NCBI RefSeq assembly: GCF_025685425.1
Contig: NZ_JAGTAS010000020.1
Location: forward strand, 1 to 64,000
Length of the DNA: 64,000 nt
Direction of reading: 5' to 3'
Source: Terriglobus albidus
GTDB lineage: Bacteria; Acidobacteriota; Terriglobia; Terriglobales; Acidobacteriaceae
The position numbers were made by a program, and so were the translations under genes. A model generated the notes under the pieces. That model was not told the origin of the DNA. It was given only the letters and a program-made list of their open reading frames with translations, and did no database searches. Every line of letters begins with the position of its first letter. The stretch's first letter is position 1. This document shows positions 62,588 through 64,000 of the stretch, piece after piece.

Positions 62588-64000
62588 ATGAGGTTTCCCG
62601 TGGCATTGCCGATCTCCGCAAAGCTTCTGTCTCGCATCACCTGCCTGTCCGCTCTTTTCATTGCGGCTGTTTCGGTGCAGGCACAGGTGGAGTATGTCGA
62701 TCCGACCATCGGTAATGTCGGCATCTTGCTTGTACCGACTCGGCCTGCCGTCTACTTGCCCAACAGCATGGTGCGTATGTATCCGTTACGGTCGGATGCA
62801 ATGGATGACCGTATTCATTCCTTTCCGCTGACGATCAGCTCGCATCGCATCAGCGAGCTATTCAGCATCATGCCCGGCGATGGTTCTGCTGCTGCCTACG
62901 ACCAGGAGACGACTACACCGTATTACTATTCCGCCCGATTCCGGACATCGGGTATCGTCACGGAGTTCACGGCGACTGAGCGCTGCGGCTACTTCCGCTT
63001 TACCTTCCCTTCCGGTAAAGCCGGCTTAATACTGGCTAACCGCATTGCAGGGACACTCGCCGTCCACGGCGGCAACCTGGTCGAGGGCGAGGAGCGCTTC
63101 GATGGGATGAAGGCGTATGTGTATGGCGAGTTCAGTAAGCCGGTGACCGCGACCTCTTATGAGGTGAGCAGCAAACAGAGCCTCGCTATTGCAGCCAAGG
63201 CCGGCACGCTCGAGTTCCGCTACGGCATCTCGTTCATCAGCGTGGAGCAAGCGAAGAAGAACCTGCAGCATGAGATTCCGTCGGCGAACTTCGAAGGCAT
63301 CAAGTCTGCCGGCAAAGCTCACTGGAATCAAACACTGGGACGTATCGCAGTCGAGGGCGGGACTGAGGCACAAAAGAAGGTGTTCTATACCGCGCTCTAT
63401 CGCAGTTCAGAGCGAATGATCAATATCACCGAAGACGGCCAATATTACAGCGGCTTTGATCACAAGGTTCATACCGACAACCGTCCGTTCTACGTCGATA
63501 ACTGGCTGTGGGATACCTTCCGCGCGCTGGAGCCGTTGCAGACCATCCTGAATCCGGAGATGGAAGCGGACAAGCTGCAGTCCTATGTGCGGATGTATCA
63601 ACAGAGCGGCATCATGCCGACCTTCGCTATCCTTACCGGTCCGTATGCGTGCATGAATGGCAACCACTCCGCTCCGTGGTTTGCAGATGCATGGTTCAAA
63701 GGTGTGCGCAACTTCGATTTGCCGACCGCCTATGAAGGCATTCGCAAACGATCGCTGGAGACCACGCTGCTTCCCTGGCGGCTGGGACCGAAGACATCGC
63801 TCGACGACTTTTATGCAGAGCACGGCTATATGCCGGCGCTGCGGCCTGGCGAAACTGAAACTGTCGCACAGGTGCATCCCTTCGAGAAACGTCAGCCGGT
63901 GCCGGTCACATTAGGTAACAGCTTCGATGACTGGGCTATCGCACAGCTTGCGCGTGAGTTGAAGAAGCCGCAGGACGAAGCGCTCTTTCTAAAGCGCGCG
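62588..64000 (+). CDS. GH92-type alpha-mannosidase, 5' part (runs off the window)
   Basis: The open frame continues to the last base (471 codons visible). A signal peptide (LSRITCLSALFIAAVSVQAQ) is followed by YVDPTIGNVG, the usual GH92 opening, an N-terminal beta-sandwich (SSHRISELFSIMPGDG), and the start of the alpha/alpha-barrel: FYTALYRSSERMINITEDGQYYSGF, NRPFYVDNWLWDTFRALEPL, RMYQQSGIMPTF and GNHSAPWFADAWFKG. GH92 enzymes are calcium-dependent exo-alpha-mannosidases. The ATG at 62588 lacks a clear Shine-Dalgarno; a GTG at 62600 with GAGG six bases upstream is a good alternative. Confidence 0.88.
   Translation, partial: MRFPVALPISAKLLSRITCLSALFIAAVSVQAQVEYVDPTIGNVGILLVPTRPAVYLPNSMVRMYPLRSDAMDDRIHSFPLTISSHRISELFSIMPGDGSAAAYDQETTTPYYYSARFRTSGIVTEFTATERCGYFRFTFPSGKAGLILANRIAGTLAVHGGNLVEGEERFDGMKAYVYGEFSKPVTATSYEVSSKQSLAIAAKAGTLEFRYGISFISVEQAKKNLQHEIPSANFEGIKSAGKAHWNQTLGRIAVEGGTEAQKKVFYTALYRSSERMINITEDGQYYSGFDHKVHTDNRPFYVDNWLWDTFRALEPLQTILNPEMEADKLQSYVRMYQQSGIMPTFAILTGPYACMNGNHSAPWFADAWFKGVRNFDLPTAYEGIRKRSLETTLLPWRLGPKTSLDDFYAEHGYMPALRPGETETVAQVHPFEKRQPVPVTLGNSFDDWAIAQLARELKKPQDEALFLKRA

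Noticed and set aside
62409-62621. 70-residue minus-strand frame
   Set aside because: It lies over a GGTGGGAGC repeat and the leader of the GH92 gene; no coding character.

Overview
The window is a stretch of bacterial chromosome, about 60% GC by eye, that looks like a member of the Acidobacteriaceae (class Terriglobia; Granulicella/Terriglobus-like). The family markers are two Oar-type TonB-dependent receptors with an N-terminal carboxypeptidase-like domain, two PadR + ADOP (MacB/FtsX-type) permease pairs, a TIGR03435-type secreted protein, an orphan propeller histidine kinase, and intergenic DNA packed with several families of palindromic repeats. This placement is inference from gene content; no database was searched. 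No tRNA, rRNA, CRISPR array, transposase or prophage gene was seen.

Layout. 1-5.8 kb: msrA, rluB, an unusually long scpB and two overlapping trans-sulfuration genes, all on the minus strand. 6.3-13.8 kb: a secreted propeller-amidohydrolase, a 996-residue TonB receptor and a divergent LysR regulator. 14-19.4 kb: an Ig-like gene remnant, then cysD-cysN-cysH (sulfate activation and APS reduction) followed by xdhC and mocA-like molybdenum cofactor maturation genes. 19.4-26.5 kb: a RES/Xre toxin-antitoxin pair, a three-subunit xanthine-dehydrogenase-type molybdoenzyme, a macrodomain protein and a purine nucleoside permease. 26.8-30.4 kb: CDP-alcohol phosphatidyltransferase, greA, ruvX, a small zinc-ribbon protein, a Rv2525c-like hydrolase and a DinB/YfiT protein. 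30.5-40.3 kb: a secreted protein, a small His/Cys membrane protein, the second TonB receptor, pyrG, an RcnB-like protein, a DUF4230 protein, an ArsR-SRPBCC-DoxX operon and purU. 40.5-56.1 kb: the histidine kinase, gamma-glutamyltransferase, both PadR-ADOP pairs, the TIGR03435 protein, an alpha/beta hydrolase, an amidohydrolase and a GH43 lipoprotein. 56.1-64 kb: a DinB/maleylpyruvate isomerase-like protein, a CGNR regulator divergent from two alpha/beta hydrolases, a frameshifted TMEM175 gene, an ankyrin-repeat protein and the 5' part of a GH92 gene that runs off the window.

How the genes fit together. CysDN makes APS and CysH has the four-cysteine iron-sulfur signature of an APS reductase, so PAPS is not needed; CysN carries a C-terminal tail that looks like a decayed APS kinase. 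XdhC and the MocA-like protein would mature the molybdenum cofactor of the nearby xanthine-dehydrogenase-type enzyme, and the adjacent purine nucleoside permease suggests a purine uptake and oxidation locus, now interrupted by a NAD-targeting toxin-antitoxin pair.

The most unusual signal is in the repeats. A palindromic element of about 115 bp with TAGAGCATTTTC ends occurs in three full-length copies, one 36-bp mini copy and one half copy. In all four copies that lie at a gene end, the first three bases of the element (TAG) are the stop codon of that gene. A second family starting TAGTTGC does the same for two more genes. The outer stem of the 115-bp element shows a compensatory base change between copies, so the folded form appears to be under selection. 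Other families are a 225-bp nested palindrome, four elements of 150-190 bp bounded by GGTGGGAGC/GCTCCCACC, and many CCCC...GGGGACCCC hairpins.
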